Origin: Leptoclinus maculatus
Lineage: Eukaryota > Chordata > Actinopteri > Perciformes > Stichaeidae
NCBI GenBank assembly: GCA_032191485.1
Contig: JAVDOI010000016.1
Location: 6,854,270-6,918,269, forward strand
Direction of reading: 5' to 3'
DNA length: 64,000 nt
A program made the position numbers and the translations under genes. The notes under the pieces are model-generated. The model saw only the letters and a list, made by a program, of their open reading frames with translations, searched no databases and was not told the DNA's origin. Every line of letters begins with the position of its first letter. Position 1 is the stretch's first letter. Positions 24,501 to 36,545 of the stretch are shown piece after piece.

Positions 24501-25129
24501 CAGAGAGAGTACAAGAAGAAGAAAGCCCAGAAGAAGGTACAGAGGATGAAGGAGTTGGAGACGGAGAGGGAGGAGCAAAAGTCAAAGTGGCAACAGTTCA
24601 ACAACAAAGCCTACTCGAAGAACAAGAAAGGACAGGTACTTCTTTTATTTAAATGATTGTTTTCATCGATGCCTGACGTTATTAGAGAGTGATGGATAAC
24701 CCGTGATGCATGGGGCAATTGTGGACAGTTGTTATTTACTGTAGATGTCTCTTTTGCTGTCGAATAACAACATTTTTAAAGTGTGAATTTCCACAATAGC
24801 ATGAATATCTTCTCATCTATATGATATGAAATTTGATTGAAAGAAAATCAGAATGTTGGCAGACAAGAGGATTTGAGACATTTCACCCACTAGCTTATCA
24901 CGCGTGCGTGTGTGTTGTCTATATAGTAAAAGTTATTCAATAATCCGTTCTTTATATATTTTTAATCAACAATTTTTTTTTTTCTGTCTAGGTCAAGAGG
25001 AGCATATTTGCATCTCCAGAAAGCGTCAATGGAAAGGTGGGAGTGGGAACATGTGGGATTGCAGACAAGCCAATGACTCAGTACCACGACACGTCAAAAT
25101 ACAACGTCAGACATCTAATGCCACAATGA
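21594..25129 (+). CDS. smndc1: SMNDC1 / SPF30 Tudor-domain splicing factor (5 coding exons)
   Basis: Coding exons: 21594-21713, 22600-22742, 23103-23258, 24482-24635 and 24992-25129. They total 711 nt and give 236 aa (human 238). The protein is a nuclear spliceosome assembly factor that helps tri-snRNP join the prespliceosome. The Tudor domain spans about residues 72-132 and reads dimethylarginine on Sm proteins. Its aromatic cage W83, Y90, F108 and Y111 is intact. The N-terminal helix region begins MSDDLVKQLSSYKAQLQQVE. A lysine-rich, coiled, nuclear-localisation-like stretch follows the Tudor domain (about 134-185). The C-terminus is SKYNVRHLMPQ, as in vertebrate orthologues. All junctions keep frame with GT-AG sites. 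A 597-bp mobile element sits in the intron between the third and fourth coding exons. The gene is convergent with mxi1, as in human. Confidence 0.95.
23373..23969 (-). mobile_element. Terminal-inverted-repeat element with integrase-like transposase fragment
   Basis: The two ends are near-perfect inverted repeats: GTATGGAAGCCCATTTCC at 23373-23390 and its complement ending at 23969, each continuing into CCGCCAGC/CCACCAGC plus an A run (one mismatch in about 26). Further internal copies of the GCCAGC-A-run / T-run-GCTGGTGG word occur near 23830 and 23886. A minus-strand frame (23690 down to about 23450) encodes about 75 residues, including YFKRGFTTHEILQMLAVSHG and LSKRTLERIL. This reads as the helix-turn-helix N-terminus of the rve/integrase-like transposases abundant in fish. 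The catalytic core is absent, so this is a deletion derivative (MITE) mobilised in trans. Confidence 0.75.
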
Positions 25130-25605
25130 CCTGCTCTGCTCTGTGTATAATAACCCACTGTGTACAAGCTGTATCGGTGCATTTCCATTGTGTTTCTACA
25201 AGATTTATGTTTCCCAAGTAAAGAATGGAATTGCTTGCGCGCCATTGTTTGAAATATTGATGTAGTTTTCTTATATATTATGTAGGTACAAAAGCAAAAG
25301 ACTCCAAACAGGGGTTGGAACACGGTCACCGGGTATCCAAGAAAAAGGGCAGCGGTGGTGTTGTAGGAACGCCGCAGAGTTTGATGATTGTGTCCAGGTT
25401 TCACTGAGGCCAAATACCTGCTAAAATCTGTCTAAATACACACCTGCAGATTTAGTTTGTAAATTTGAAGTTGGTTTTTAAACACTGACCCGTTGTGGGA
25501 GGAGTCTGAATGTCAATAACGGTGTTGATTTGACATGGCTGAATTTTCGTTTTAATATGTGTATATAACAGTGAAATAAACATTGTTTTGTTTTCATTTT
25601 TTTTG
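25130..25605 (+). other. smndc1 3' UTR and poly(A) signal
   Basis: Noncoding tail with AATAAA at 25575-25580, followed by a T-rich run. The implied 3' UTR is about 0.47 kb. It ends about 300 bp from the inferred end of the converging mxi1 transcript. Confidence 0.6.
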
Positions 25606-25884
25606 AGATTATTGCGTCCACCTCATTTTGACATCATACGTTCATCCTGTAGGTGGCAGTAAAGACTTCTAGTAGCATTTTGCAACTGTTCCAACCCTCT
25701 TTATCATTACGTCTCAAGAGTTTATTAGTTCGACATGTTGGACTTTAGTTCAGGAGGCTTCATGAACAGCGTTAGCTACAGACGTGATTCATTTATATGA
25801 TACACGTCGGTCCAATACAAGACAACCAAGTGGAAAATGTGACTGTTGATGGTAGGTGTTCCCAAAAAAAAAAGACATTACTTC

Positions 25885-27722
25885 TGCTTGGGCGGTAGAG
25901 GTTTATTAAGAATCCAGGGACAGTTTTCAGGAACTGTAACAGAGTACTAGCAGGGGACCAGCAGCATGTTTTTCAAAAAAGTCACCTTGGATGACTGATT
26001 AAGCACAAGAGAAAACATTCTGGGGTGTGCTTTGACATACTTCCTTAAAAGTATTTTTCATAGTGCATTTTATAGATTCCCAAACAGGTTGAGGGGGGTG
26101 GGTGGGGGGGGGGACGACCTGTAACAAGGAACTTTGTGCAAGAGTCATATACCCATGTTAAGACACAATTTGGTGGTGATCTCCTTAGGACTTGGACCAG
26201 AAAAATGCATTTGAATGGTCCTATTGAAATGTCTTATTTGGTTTCATGGATTCTAACAGGTCAGCAGTGCAATTCTGTGTCCAAAATACACATAATTATT
26301 AATGGGAAGTTTCCAAATGTCAAGGATTTGTACTGCGTTCTTTTTATGCTACAATACATAAACGATACAGTATTAAACATTGAAGTATAAATCGAAATGG
26401 GTATTCTGTAGTGTTTATGTTCATGCTACAGACATTTTCTAAAGACTTGTCAATCCAAAGCACATCACAACATGATAGCTACATTCAATACACATGCACC
26501 ATAGCTATTTTTATTTTTTTTAAATCAATTACAATCATTTTTTCCTACTGAATATTAAAATTGATGCCACTACCGGGGCAAGTGGTGAACTAGCAAACTG
26601 CAATTTGGTGTTGGACGGACAAAATGGTGTGCTGAACACAGCCAACGTTACAGTTGTGATAAAAGTAGACGCTTTATTGCTTTAGTGCGGGATAGCTTGT
26701 GACTGTCATAATGAAACTGAATCTGCACACAGTGTAAAAGACAAAACATTAAGTAATGCATTTAAACCTTCAGCACTGCAAATGCTTCAGTCGGGGTTCA
26801 ATTTCATGTCGAGTAATGTGGTGAACTTTATTTTGTTTAAAACAATGTGAAGAAAACTAACAGGTTTTTTTTCTTCTTTCAAGCATGACCAAATACTTAG
26901 CTACAGTTAAATTAAATATACCAAAAATAAATACTATAATCATATGCAAAATACAATAACGAGGGTGGACTGCACCACCTGTTTGGATACAACTGTGTTT
27001 CAGTCAAGAGACGGGACGCCACGTGGATCGGTGATGGGTGTGGGTCTTATATTAAAGCAGAGGGTCTACGAGTGGGATAAACATTTTGGAATGCAGACAT
27101 CGTAGCCCTTGCCACTGGCTTGTACACTGTCAAGAAGTGCCATCTGGATTATATTATCCAGAGAAAAAGGGCAATGTTATTACAAGGCAAATGGAGCAAA
27201 CGTTCACGATGGTGAGCTTCTAGCTGGTATTGGTTTTTTTTTAGGGTTTTTGCTGGTTTCAGAGGATGAACTTGACTAAAGGTAGAGTTCCCCCTTCAGT
27301 GTTGGACACTGGTGCGTGGGTTCCTCTCTACAGGGTCAGTTTTGAGTGCAGGTATGGTTGATTCAAGCTGGTAATGGGTGAAGGGACATTCAGGATGATT
27401 GGTTAAGTCAATTCTTAAAAATGAGGAAACTGTATATTGCCAGAGAAGTTAAATTTGAGGATTGTTGTGTAAGATGTTTCAGACCGATGTAGAGGAGCCC
27501 CTTGGCTTTTGGAAGGAGACATTTTAGACTGAGTGTTGAATTTAAGGCTGGTTCTCAGGGGGGGGGAGTAGACATTTCGTTTGTCAGGTAAAGGTGGGAT
27601 TGAGGCTGGTTCTTGTCATGAAGGCAGTTAACCTAAACTGCAAAGGGAGAATGGGAGCTTTCGGCTGGTACTGGGGAGAGCCATAAAGGACTGCAGCTGG
27701 AGTAAACATATAGGCTGGTGCT
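25885..27722 (-). other. mxi1 3' UTR (minus strand)
   Basis: The sequence after the mxi1 stop carries minus-strand AATAAA hexamers at several places, the most distal at 25902-25907 (plus-strand TTTATT). This implies a 3' UTR of up to 1.8 kb with possible alternative ends near 26680 and 26830. Between about 27030 and 27740 there are many diverged CTGGT-containing words (for example GAGCTTCTAGCTGGTATTGG and TTTCGGCTGGTACTGGGGAG), a loose internal repetition. No protein is supported. Confidence 0.5.
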
Positions 27723-30700
27723 TCAAGCGGAGAAGGCCAGTTTTAGACTGCATGTGGAGTAGCCCTCGTCACTGGCGGAGCTCTGCCGGCTGCTGATGTC
27801 ATCCAGGTCACTTATACCACTGGTGCTTACACTGTCCATTTCTCCATGGGAGAACTCAGTGCTTTCGACATCAACCTCAATCTCCTCTGCACAAAAACAA
27901 ATGAATACAGATTAATTTTTCTGAGTCGTGCATGTCCAAATATTAGAAGTTGTGCTTGCCTTAGTGTATATGGGGACAAACCCGATGAAGGCTCTGATTG
28001 GGACACTGACCTCTGTCAGACTCTGAGCGGTCAGAGTCCATGTGGGAGCCCTGGCTGTCCGTGCGGACCCGGTCCCGGTCTCCATGAGTCTGCAGCTGGG
28101 ATAGCTGCCTCTGCAGGTGCCTCTGTTCCCTCTCCAAGGTCTCCAGCTGGTGCAGACTCCTCCGGTCCACCTCTTCAAGTTTCTACATAAGAAACGCAAA
28201 AGAGTTAATTGTGCTGTTATGTAAAGATTATGGAGAGGATCGGTTCATTTCAATCAACACACACAAGCCGCTTACTTAAGTATGTCTAACAAGCTAACAA
28301 ATAACCAAAGTCCCGAAGAGGCCCTACGAACATCTGTAATCCAATCACTTCACACCAATCATCACATCTGATCGTGCCATGAATAAAAATCTGATGTATG
28401 CTACAATAGTGGCATATTAATTAGTTAATTATTAATTAATAAGTAGCAACATTTATATGCGAGCCAGTTGTTGAGCAAGATTTACAGCTGGTGGAAGAAC
28501 AACAACCAGTAAGCCTCTTTTGTGGCTCTTCATGCTGCCAACACCTGCTCACAACCTCTGGTTCCAAAGACACAACACAGCAGCATTCAGGGGCCACATT
28601 TCCTGCACTTTAAACAGGCAAGTCCAAAGTCAATAGTTGACATCATACAGTGGGTACTTTATCCATTACCCCCCGCCCCCACTGTAATAAACTCCCACAC
28701 GCTGTTGCCAGGATTGCTTTCATATTGCAAGCCCTCAATCATCCCTCAAAAGAATCGTATCTGGCTTAGACTGTAGCCATCAAGGGAGCCAAAGTATAGT
28801 CTTGGATGCTTTGAGGCTACTGGTTCACACTCAGTGGCCCATTCAGGCAGGCAGCTTTAACACTAGGGCTGATCTGGTGCTCCTAAGATTAATCAAGTAA
28901 TTTCAAGTGGATGTCAGGCTAAATAATTGAGCAGCATTTGTAGACAGATAGAGCTGCACTGTGATCACGCTGGATGGACAGTTAAGTATCACCGCAGCGT
29001 GTACCTTAAGAAGAGTTAAGAGACTAAAATACAATGTAGTTCTAAAAATGAAATAAAAACCTGGATCAGTCTATTGACTAGTAAGGCTTTTGTAAACCGT
29101 CACTCAGGATTCACATTCAGACTCTCACCGTTTTTAATAAAAAATATGTCATCCATGTGAATCGTGTAGATCCGTTTTTTTGGGGGGGGAGGGGGGGGTC
29201 AATGGTAACAGTATCACACCTGCAAACTTGCATGCCGGCGAACGGAGGCTGGCCGGCGACCGGAGACCGGCCGGCACACAGAAGCCGGCCGGCGACCGGA
29301 GACCGGCCGGCGAAGACCGGCCGGCGAACGAAGACCGGTAGGTTTTCAAACCTACTGGTTTCCCTTCCGTGCGCAGCAGCTGTTTTCTGCCTCTTTCGAC
29401 AGATTCGTCAAACATTCACAAACATATTGCTGGAGATCTATAAACCACATCTCATATCCATGGCGCAACAACCTGGATTCGAACTCTATTGAGCAAAATA
29501 GTAATAATTCCAAAGACGGTTGCGCTACGCGATCCGCCACTTAAACTTAATTACATGTTAGTCATTCAGTTATTTATCCATTACGTTATTTATCCATTGT
29601 TAGTGTCCAGGAAACGTTTTGGTTTAGGGTGAACTGAAACAACTGGTTACCTTGGGCGTATCTTCGAACACTTCCAAACATATTTATCAATGTTTTTTCA
29701 AATGTATAATTGTCAAATGATAATACATGTAGTGTATGTATCAAAAATTATTAAATTATAAATAGCTATAACTTTGTGATTCTGTTTAGGCCAGCAGAGA
29801 AGGCTTAGCTGGCCCTGACGGCTCACCACTGAAAAGGTGATGTCGTGATCTTCGCAATAAAACATCTTTGATGTGACGTGTCGGGTCTTGGCCAATCAGC
29901 GTTAATATGTCTACACCGTCTTTCCCTCCGTTACAGTTTAAGTTACGATATGTTCTGTTACAGTTCAGACTTGCTGGGTTAAGTTAACGTCCCACTGCAT
30001 GCGGAACTTTGTCGACTGTTAACGTTCGTCATTATCGCGATTTAGGAGGAAAAAACGTAACGTTATGAAACATGCAACCCCCCCCCGTGTTCCGGTTCAG
30101 TTCACGCGGTCACTCATTAACGTTAAACCAGAACACCGGCGGATCTGGTTGCTGTTTTTAACTCAAAGTAGAATGAGGATGATTTCGTGGTCATAACTTT
30201 TATGACCATGAAACACGAGGCCCAGATACTGATGAGATGATGAGGTCAAAGAGCTTCAGGAAGAGGAGGCTGTTTGTGTAGCGCAGCTTGACGCAGGGCT
30301 GAGCTGTGAGTGGAGCTGGGCCTGAATAAAGGTGGAGGTCTAAACAGACGTGAGTACAGCTTCCTGCTGTCACAGTGTTTTAAATACATTGATAAGGCAG
30401 GGTATGCTAAATGCAGCCTCTGCTCCAAGGAGATAAAGTACAGCAACAAGGGCTCACAAGCCCTCTCATCACACTGCCAGACACTGTTCACTGTAATGAC
30501 CACAGCCAGTGTACTAACAGTCCCAACAGTCCCACGTGCAGTTGCTCCCAAGAACCCTGAAGTAATGAGAGAGTGTTAAGGAGCCCTGTACCTTCATTTC
30601 AGCGGGTTGCTAATGCAGAGGTGTGTATAGATTACAGCTATTATTTTACTCTTGATGAGCTACTTTAGCCAGAGTAGATTATCATTTTCATTTAAATAAT

Positions 30701-33700
30701 TTAACTGGATTGAATGCATATTAATTGTAAATAGAAGATAGGCCACAATTCTAACAGCTTTAGAGTAACAGTGGAAGTTAATATTAAGCCATACAGTAAC
30801 AGTGTTCAATGAAAACGAATCCCTTTATTTTGTACAGCCGATGTTTTTATATGACTAAAACTTTTGAAAATGAGACCTCTGTCTCAATGGATTTTGTCTA
30901 AATAATGGTTAATAATAATAATATTGATTGAAAAAAAAAAAGCTAACTAGCCAGCTGTTCAACTCAAGCTGAAATACTGATTAATCACTGAATAATACAC
31001 CCCCCCCCCCCTCCCCGTCAGGGTTTCGGGCTTCTCCCCTTTTACACCTCTCATGAGTTTGCAGGTATGAGTATGTAAATACTTTTACGTTATTACGTTT
31101 GAGCACACAAATTTACAGAATTCAGCCCTTAATCCCATGGTGGTGCAATACTACCGGGGCTACCGCACCTTGATATGTGCTTTGGCCTTGTTTAGCAGTC
31201 CTAGTGTGGTGTGCCGACTGCAGTCTGGTCCCAGAGGGATGAGGGACTTCAACCTCTCCAAACACAGGCGGAGATGTGCTCGTCTGTGGGATGGAGACGT
31301 AATCAAGACAGGGTTAAGCATGCATAGAGTAATGTGCATTATACAACAATTATTCATGACACAATGATGATATCCAGACTAATGTATGATTGTCCTCTGC
31401 ACTGATTGTGATTTAAATCAGATTATAATATTTCCTCCTTTTCCAATTCGATTAGTGTTGCAACAGTAAAGGCGAACCGCTATTGGATCGGTGCTGATCA
31501 ATTCTAATTCTGATAGGCTAGCATTAATCCATGTGTGATGAGCAATGTAACAGTCAAGATATATTTAGGCACTTGATTTATCTGTTTATCCATTTTGCTA
31601 ATTAGCCACGCCATCTGACTCTTTTGCAATTGCGTATGGATCTGTCTGGCCCCAGATTTGAAAAGCTGCTGAGGTCAGCTTGTGCTGTTTCTGATCCACC
31701 GAGGCCTCTGGATGCAGACCAACATGCAGAAACTGGCAAAGGACACTCACTCTCCTTTCAAATAACGTAGTAAAATGTAGGTCAAGTAGTGATGTCAGCT
31801 CTTCTCTCTGCATTGGCCACCATTTTGTGATATGAAATAGCCCCAGTATGAAATAAGCCTTGCTCTTGAAGATGCCATTCTATCCTCATCACTTAGTGCA
31901 TCTCTCAAACCAAGACTTTCACACACACACACACACGGCTTGCTTTTGAGGATAAATGTGTCCTGCTCAGAGCAGTGGCTGCCTTATCCTGTATCCATAG
32001 CATAGCATAGCATAGCATAGCATTGTTAAATCTGCTGCTGAGACTCTGTCAGGAAGGAGCCCTGTTGTCTGGAAACAGACGTTTCCCATTTGCTGACTGT
32101 TGAAATGTCTGCGTGTCGTACAGTGCTGCTACTGAGGCTGCATTACACCTCCCTTTTGCAAAATTGCACACTGCCATCACACACAATAGGTGAGTTTCCA
32201 AGTTGTTGAAAAAAAACACCACATTTTCTGAAGTCCTGTGATGATAATACGCTGATTTATAGGCCTGCAGTGCGTCTCATTTTGAAATGGTATGCACCAA
32301 GATATGCAAACATGGCAGAGTGGAGAAAGCTTGTGGTTTATCAGCTTGAAGCTCCATTTTGAGGCAGCTGGCTCTCCTGAGATAGACTCTCTGTGTACCT
32401 CATTTACTGCAGGAGTTAAAAGTCTGCCTCTCCTTCTTCTGTATGACTTTTGCACGTCACTTGTTACGCATATATAACAATAGTTAATTGAAGAAAGATA
32501 GCAATGGAAATTTAAGATGACTACCCAGTCACAACATTTCACTATTTTCATTGTGTTCCTGTTTCCATGTCTCTTAATACCCCTGAGTGTCGTCTTCACC
32601 TCTCGGTTACTGACTGAACATGCAGATTACCTCTTTAATTTAGTTTTACTCACCTATTCTTTTCCAGTTCATTGTGTGCTGACCTGTTGAAATCATAAAT
32701 ATACAAACAAAACTGTTATACAAGCCTTAATGATGCAAAATGCAACATATTGTAATCGACATTAACCTACCTATTGTGAATATTGTCCAATTTCCTGTTC
32801 TTGAATTTACGCTGTTTCTGTTGGTGTGCAGTCTGGGTTGCAGGGTACGTTGAAGCATAACCATGCTCACATTCTGGTAATGAAAAAGATCAAGAGGATT
32901 CAAAATATCATACAGTTTCTACCAATGTGCTGCAAGCGAAAGGCTTCACGAGGGCTTAGATTTGCATGATGGATGTGACTTTATTTGACCTGAATTTAAA
33001 TGTGTGGCCAGTGGCAACACATCCCTGGAATTCAACTAAAATAAACACATCTCAGTGTAATAGAGAGACAAGCCTTCTTAGAAAATGTTAATATTAATAC
33101 ATGCATGCATTACGTTTTGATAACACACACTTCTGGTCTACTGTTCTTAGTGTGGCTCAAAAACTCCTACAGTTCCCATGAGCCCTCCTTCCCAGTAACA
33201 TGCGACGTCAGACGTGAACCCGCGTGTGATTGGCTGTCTCCCGTGACTCTTGCTCTGGGAACATGTGTGTCGACCAATGGGAACTTTACAATTTGTTCCA
33301 TGTGGAAACCATGTGAACAACACATACAAGGAAGCAGCAGCTGCTTCTGCAAATGATAGGTGGGCTTTGAATTGACAATGTTTAGAGGAAATAAACTGTA
33401 AATCACTGCTCGTGTACGCACGAGGGTCCTTGAATATGATATTTTCTGAGAGAATGCGATATTTAAATGGAATATGCGAGAAAAGGAGCTGCGATCGACT
33501 AAGATATAAAGATGAAATAGGAAATAGGGAGTCTCAAACATCATAAATATCTAGGCAACATGAAATAACCCACATCTGCACATATGCAAGCATATTTTTT
33601 TTATAATAAATGAATCGTGCTTACTCAGCGAAAGGCTTCCATGTGTCGGCAAAAAAAAAACAGTTTAAATGGGAGCAGAAGATAATTTAGCTGAAGGCTA

Positions 33701-34401
33701 TTGTTGAAATCAGTCTCTGGCGATGCAATTTATTTCTGAATTAAAAAAAAAAGTAGATTAATTACCCGACCTTCTTTCAATTGATGATATCTTAGAAGTG
33801 TAAAGTCGATTAAAGTACATTTTTCTTTCAGTAGCAGGTGAAATATCATTGGCTGCTGTCGGGCCAGCTCATCTGTCCGCTGCGCGTCTTTTGTCGCCTT
33901 CGCCGCTATTGTTGTCTGCTCGGCGCATTACGTGTTAATATCCCCTGCTGCCCGTGTTTACTTACTTCCGTTGCTCTTCTCGATATTTTCTATGTAATTT
34001 GCGGCGTCGAGCAGCACTTGCACGTTCTTCATGAAAGTGCCGATTTGGTCCATTGCGGAACATTTGGAGTATAAAACGTCGCTGAGAGAATAGTCGGACA
34101 ATTCTCCGAAATCTTGCTGGTCCATGGACGCATCAGACTCCGACAGAACCTCTTCGGGTTTCAGCTCGCTGTGCTGTCGCATGTACTTTACCATTTTCAC
34201 TTTTTTTGGGGGGGGTGGGGGGCTTTGACAAATAGGCAGCGGTGGAGTCGCTCTCCTTGTCCCGTCTGTGCACTGAGCCGATGACTGAAATGAACTAGGC
34301 TCGATGGAATTGCAGTCCTTAGCCTCAGCCACTTGCCCTACTTGGTGGATAATCCCTCCCACTAACGCATGCACATTGCATTCATTGTCAACCTTGCCCA
34401 T
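27723..34401 (-). CDS. mxi1: MXI1 MAX-interacting bHLH-zipper repressor, long isoform (6 exons)
   Basis: Exons in transcript order: 34401-33966, 32873-32771, 32683-32654 (a 30-nt microexon), 31283-31169, 28182-28011 and 27886-27723. They total 1020 nt and give 339 aa. The protein dimerises with MAX, binds E-boxes and recruits SIN3 to oppose MYC. Seen in the sequence: an N-terminal proline tract (61-65) plus basic residues; a SIN3-interaction helix, FMKNVQVLLDAANYIENIE (about 123-141); then CEHGYAS; the basic region NELEKNRRAHLR; helix-loop-helix to about 232; a leucine zipper (about 229-285); and an acidic serine-rich tail ending KLAFSA. The first exon corresponds to the mammalian Mxi1-0 (long) isoform. 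The canonical short first exon was not found between 32.9 and 33.96 kb. The start at 34401 is the first ATG of the frame and matches the MGK beginning of the human long isoform, but the exact start is less sure than the rest. Confidence 0.88.
29205..29545 (-). mobile_element. tRNA-derived SINE-like element
   Basis: On the minus strand, an A-box-like TAGCGCAACCG (29527-29517) and a B-box-like GTTCGAATCC (29484-29475) are spaced as in a tRNA gene. CCA follows shortly after the B box. The implied acceptor and T stems pair poorly, so it is not a functional tRNA. The head continues into about 120 bp of unique body, then a GC-rich CCGGCCGG array, then C-rich and A-rich sequence. No target-site duplication was identified, so the ends are approximate. 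Confidence 0.45.
29234..29339. repeat. CCGGCCGG-rich array
   Basis: Overlapping GCCGGC / CCGGCCGG / GACCGGAGACCGG words. Two exact 25-bp copies occur at 29251-29275 and 29287-29311, a 36-bp period. It is extremely GC-rich in an AT-rich intron, self-complementary and CpG-dense. It resembles, but is not identical to, the array at 52675-52770. Confidence 0.85.
30310..30579 (+). pseudogene. hAT-transposase BED zinc-finger fragment
   Basis: This plus-strand frame contains FKYIDKAGYAKCSLCSKEI followed by KYSNKGSQALSSHCQT, the pattern of the BED finger at the N-terminus of hAT transposases (C-x2-C, then a Ser/Asn-rich stretch and His). The frame degenerates afterwards and stops at 30579 without the second His context or catalytic domain. 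It is antisense to mxi1 within an intron, and is a relic rather than a working gene. Confidence 0.5.
31996..32022. repeat. (CATAG)5 pentanucleotide repeat
   Basis: Five perfect CATAG units in an mxi1 intron. Confidence 0.9.
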
Positions 34402-36545
34402 AATAAATCCTCATTATCAATACTGCAGGAGAGTAACAAATAACACACATAATGCCTGCTTTCATTTGTAACTACGCTGCTTTATTTCACTTGACATGAA
34501 GCAAATAAATTATGACCTATAGGAGCTGCCTCGCTTTTGCACACACAGTTTTGTCTGAATGCATGTGAACAGACTTTAAAAACCTGGATATTGGGAGACA
34601 TAGGGAAAGGGTTGGGGTCTGATTTTGGTACATTAAGGTGGTGTGTTCAGGTGTTTCCCCTTCGGTGTGAATGCCACATATTGATATGATTTCAGAGGTA
34701 GTTTGAGGTTATCTGTTTAAGATAATCCAATTGTTTTTTTCCCTATCGTTTCTTGTTTTCCCCTCAGCTTCTCCAGCTGTATTTTATAGTTCTCCAGATC
34801 TAAAGCAATCTAAACTCACATAGAGATATACGAAATGAATAAACCAGTGAGATTATGGTTAATGTGAGGATAATCAGAGCCCATCTGCTGGGGCTGCCTC
34901 CGTTCAACAGAATTTACCTGATCAGGAAAGTATGCCTACTTTCCTGATCTTTAAAGTTTTCTAAGATAACATTGAAAAAATGTACGTCTAGCTTGATTTT
35001 CCACTTCTCTTGTCCCTTTTGACTGATTAAGAAGTCATTTTCTTCCCCGCACCATGAGGGACGGATGAGGACAGAGGGGAAAGGGCCCGTCTTTACGAGG
35101 CTAGCCATGCGTGCAGGGCTGTGTTGTGCCTCTGAGACAATGGGTGCAGATGGCTGGCCCGCTGCAGATGTGGCCAGGCCTGTAACGGACGCCTGTGAGA
35201 GAGCACACCCTCCCATGGAGTCTATTTCAGCTGCCTGGCAAAGGCCGGATACACACAGACGGTCCTGATCTGAACACTGAAACAGAGACGCACTCTTTCT
35301 TGGGGAAAAAACAGGCTGAATTTGTGGAAAGATGCAATGGTCTTATACAATCCCAACAATTACAGGCCTGTTTATGGAATACTTTCTCTGCTAATATGCT
35401 TCCCCCCCCCCCTCATTTGATCAAGGCTATTGTTACCCTAGCCTCTTCATAACCCCTATGCAAATGTAAAAGTCAGAGATCGTTGTATCTGCTGCCACCC
35501 ACGTGTCAAAAGGACAGATGAAGAGTCAGACACGGACGTTTCACCAGGAAGAGGCTCGTCTGTGCTGTGAGGCTCGTGTGCAGGCCGACCGACTGTGCGA
35601 GCTGCACGCTGATAGTGGCAGCGTGGAAAGCTGACCCGCTGTAGGTTGGTGTAGAATGTGACCCCAGCTGGAGTAATCTGAAAAGCCTGAGGATTACACC
35701 ATTGGCTCGGCTGTCACAGAGGAGGCAAAGTCACACGGCGCTGGCGTGTGTGTGTGTGTGTGTTTATGAAAGAATGTGACAAACATCCCACACCGGTCTC
35801 ACACGGCATGGAGTGTAAGGCTTCTGGGATGTTGTTGAAAGGGAAAATGTATTTATCTATCTATGTATTGATCTGATGCTGTCATCTCGCATGCAGGTGG
35901 TCTACAAGAAGCCGGTTTAGCATTGTTGTGCAGCAGCAGCCCCCCCCCTGTTGCTTTAAAACAATAGCTGCACTTTGCCCCCGAGGTCACCGCAGAAGGA
36001 CATCTCCAGCAGGCCAGAGTGTGTCACCTGCTCCTTCCTCTCCTGAGTCACAACACGGAAGAGCTCAGCGTTAAGCTTTGCCATCCTTGCATTGAGAGGG
36101 ATTGTTCAGATAACAAGTTTGGAGCGGTCACGCATTTCACGTAAGAAAAAATGATTCGAGAAAAGTAATTCCTAAGAGCAATATATTATTATTAACTGCC
36201 AACCTTTTTGTTAGCCTAAGACTTCAAAATAATATTAATTTTTTTATGTCCAATTCAATGCACTACCTTTTGACCTGCTCTTCTTGTCATCTCCTAGGAG
36301 GTGTGTGTGTGTGTGTGTTGGGGGTGGTGTAGGTATAGATCCTGTCACTCCCCCAACATGAACACCTGTTGGAGACACCAAATCCCCTCTTTGTCCCCCT
36401 CTCAGTGGATTACCATGACAACACCCATTCATATGATGGCTGAAGGCTGATTATACAGCCTCACACGGTCAATTATCACTGAACAGAGTGCATTGTTTTA
36501 GGGGGACGCTGCCTTTTTAAAAAAAGAAAAGGGTAGGCTGTGTAC
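34402..36545. other. Interval between mxi1 and add3 (mxi1 promoter side)
   Basis: Upstream of the mxi1 long first exon. The mxi1 promoter should lie at its left end, but no TATA box or sharp motif was seen. The rest holds short (GT)n tracts (about 35745-35762 and 36301-36318) and no supportable gene. Confidence 0.5.

Larger units (their letters stand above)
28200..31168. other. mxi1 intron 4
   Basis: This nearly 3-kb intron holds a tRNA-headed SINE-like element with a CCGGCCGG array (29230-29545) and a hAT-type BED-finger fragment (30310-30579). The remainder is AT-rich and unremarkable. Confidence 0.6.

Noticed and set aside
29463..29540. Possible functional tRNA gene on the minus strand
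   Set aside because: A- and B-box words are present but acceptor and T stems do not pair; better explained as a tRNA-derived SINE head.
30617..30680. CAGAGGTGTGTATAGATTAC, reminiscent of a hAT/Tol2-type terminus
   Set aside because: No matching inverted end or 8-bp duplication could be paired with it, so a full element was not called.
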